From positions 4,900,501-4,964,500 of the forward strand of contig CP136898.1 of NCBI GenBank assembly GCA_034359265.1: a stretch of DNA of 64,000 bases. Direction: 5' to 3'. Each line of letters opens with the position of its first letter. The stretch's first letter is position 1. Shown here in pieces: positions 63,501 to 64,000 of this stretch. The position numbers and the translations under genes are program-made. Origin of the DNA: Canna indica. Lineage: Eukaryota > Streptophyta > Magnoliopsida > Zingiberales > Cannaceae. The notes beneath the pieces are model-generated. The model had not been told where the DNA came from. It worked only from the letters and a program-made list of their open reading frames with translations, and made no database searches.

Positions 63501-64000
63501 TGGAAGTGGAGCAGCATATTCAGAGTCACCTTCTAATGCAGTTGATGGTGTATCAGCTTCTCCTAGGTCAGCTAGTGCTGCTAATGCTGAAACAAGGCAG
63601 CAGGCACCAACTACAGCAGTCCCTGCACCTGTGCCAGATTTACTTGGTGATTTAATTGGTCTTGACAATGCTATTGTTCCTGTAGATCAGCCAACAACAC
63701 CTACAGAGTAAGGATATTTGCCTTCAAAATTCATAGTCTATTCCTACGCATTTAGTTATACTTAATCAGTTAATCTAATTCTTTTCTTTCTCACTCATCA
63801 TTGAAAACATTTAATTCTATGCAGACCTCCCTTACCTATATTACTGCCTTCCTCAACTGGCCAAGGTCTGCAGATAAGTGCACAGCTTATCCGTCGCGAT
63901 GGCCAGATATTTTATGCCATGCTGTTTGAGAACAATACACAGGTTGTATTAGATGGGTTCATGATACAGTTCAACAAAAATACTTTCGGTCTTGCAGCTG
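54573..64000 (+). CDS. AP-1/AP-2 complex subunit beta (beta-adaptin), 3' end outside window
   Basis: Large subunit of clathrin adaptors at the trans-Golgi/early endosome and plasma membrane; it binds cargo and clathrin. Thirteen exons in view: 54573-54659, 55245-55442, 56190-56303, 56442-56692, 58878-59013, 60965-61144, 61241-61333, 62084-62295, 62389-62452, 62527-62706, 63131-63223, 63310-63707, 63825-64000+, about 727 codons, all in frame. The start [20 protein letters not shown] and the helical-repeat trunk ([55 protein letters not shown]) are nearly invariant in the family. Exon 12 begins the hinge, with [21 protein letters not shown], then proline/serine-rich sequence with [12 protein letters not shown]. 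Exon 13 starts the beta-sandwich ear ([20 protein letters not shown]). About 165 residues of the ear are missing. Plants share one beta subunit type between AP-1 and AP-2. Introns 4 and 5 are each about 2 kb. Confidence 0.96.
55501..56012. repeat. Tandem duplication of about 260 bp in beta-adaptin intron 2
   Basis: 55501-55764 and 55766-56012 are near-identical in order: ATAAATAGAAATA, GTAAAGGCACTTGATG, GACTC/GGCTCAAG, CCAAATTGTGGATCAAAGGC, TTGATGGAACATTATTGTGG and AGAGATGTTTA. The second copy lacks about 13 bp near its start. Point differences are scattered. Non-coding. Confidence 0.9.

Overview
This window is nuclear DNA from a flowering plant. Its genes are split by many GT-AG introns, the intergenic DNA is AT-rich, and plant-type transposable elements are frequent (an L1-type LINE, an RTE-type LINE remnant, Au-like SINEs, hAT-, Harbinger- and Mutator-like elements). 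The strongly GC-rich main exon of the pectate lyase gene hints at a monocot, but the species cannot be fixed from the sequence.

Six protein genes and one tRNA gene were read exon by exon. From left to right: (1) a Pumilio RNA-binding protein on the minus strand, whose 3' end lies beyond the left edge; (2) the alpha subunit of transcription factor TFIIE, minus strand, 10 exons, complete; (3) dolichol kinase, plus strand, 14 exons, complete; (4) an intron-containing tRNA-Tyr, minus strand; (5) a secreted pectate lyase, plus strand, 7 exons, complete; (6) the splicing factor SLU7, minus strand, 10 exons, complete; (7) the beta subunit of the AP-1/AP-2 clathrin adaptor, plus strand, cut by the right edge. 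These are unrelated single genes (mRNA decay, transcription initiation, N-glycosylation, cell-wall change, splicing, vesicle traffic). They do not form a cluster or joint pathway. For every complete gene the exon lengths keep frame across all junctions.

The remaining space is mostly mobile-element debris. TFIIE-alpha introns hold a hAT-like MITE, a SINE with an 18-bp target duplication, an RTE LINE remnant and a 21-base G run. A foldback element lies upstream of dolichol kinase. Between dolichol kinase and the tRNA sits a 1.86-kb Harbinger-like element (3-bp TTA duplication) whose interior is about 1.26 kb of a GC-rich/A-tract minisatellite. This is the most unusual structure in the window. 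A nearly full-length but broken L1-type LINE (about 6.1 kb with intact target duplications) lies upstream of SLU7, and a Mutator-like element with about 260-bp inverted repeats lies between it and the adaptin gene.

No convincing new multi-gene system is present. The best candidates for a second look are the minisatellite-bearing element, the possible Pack-MULE and the overlapping ORF1/ORF2 junction of the LINE.
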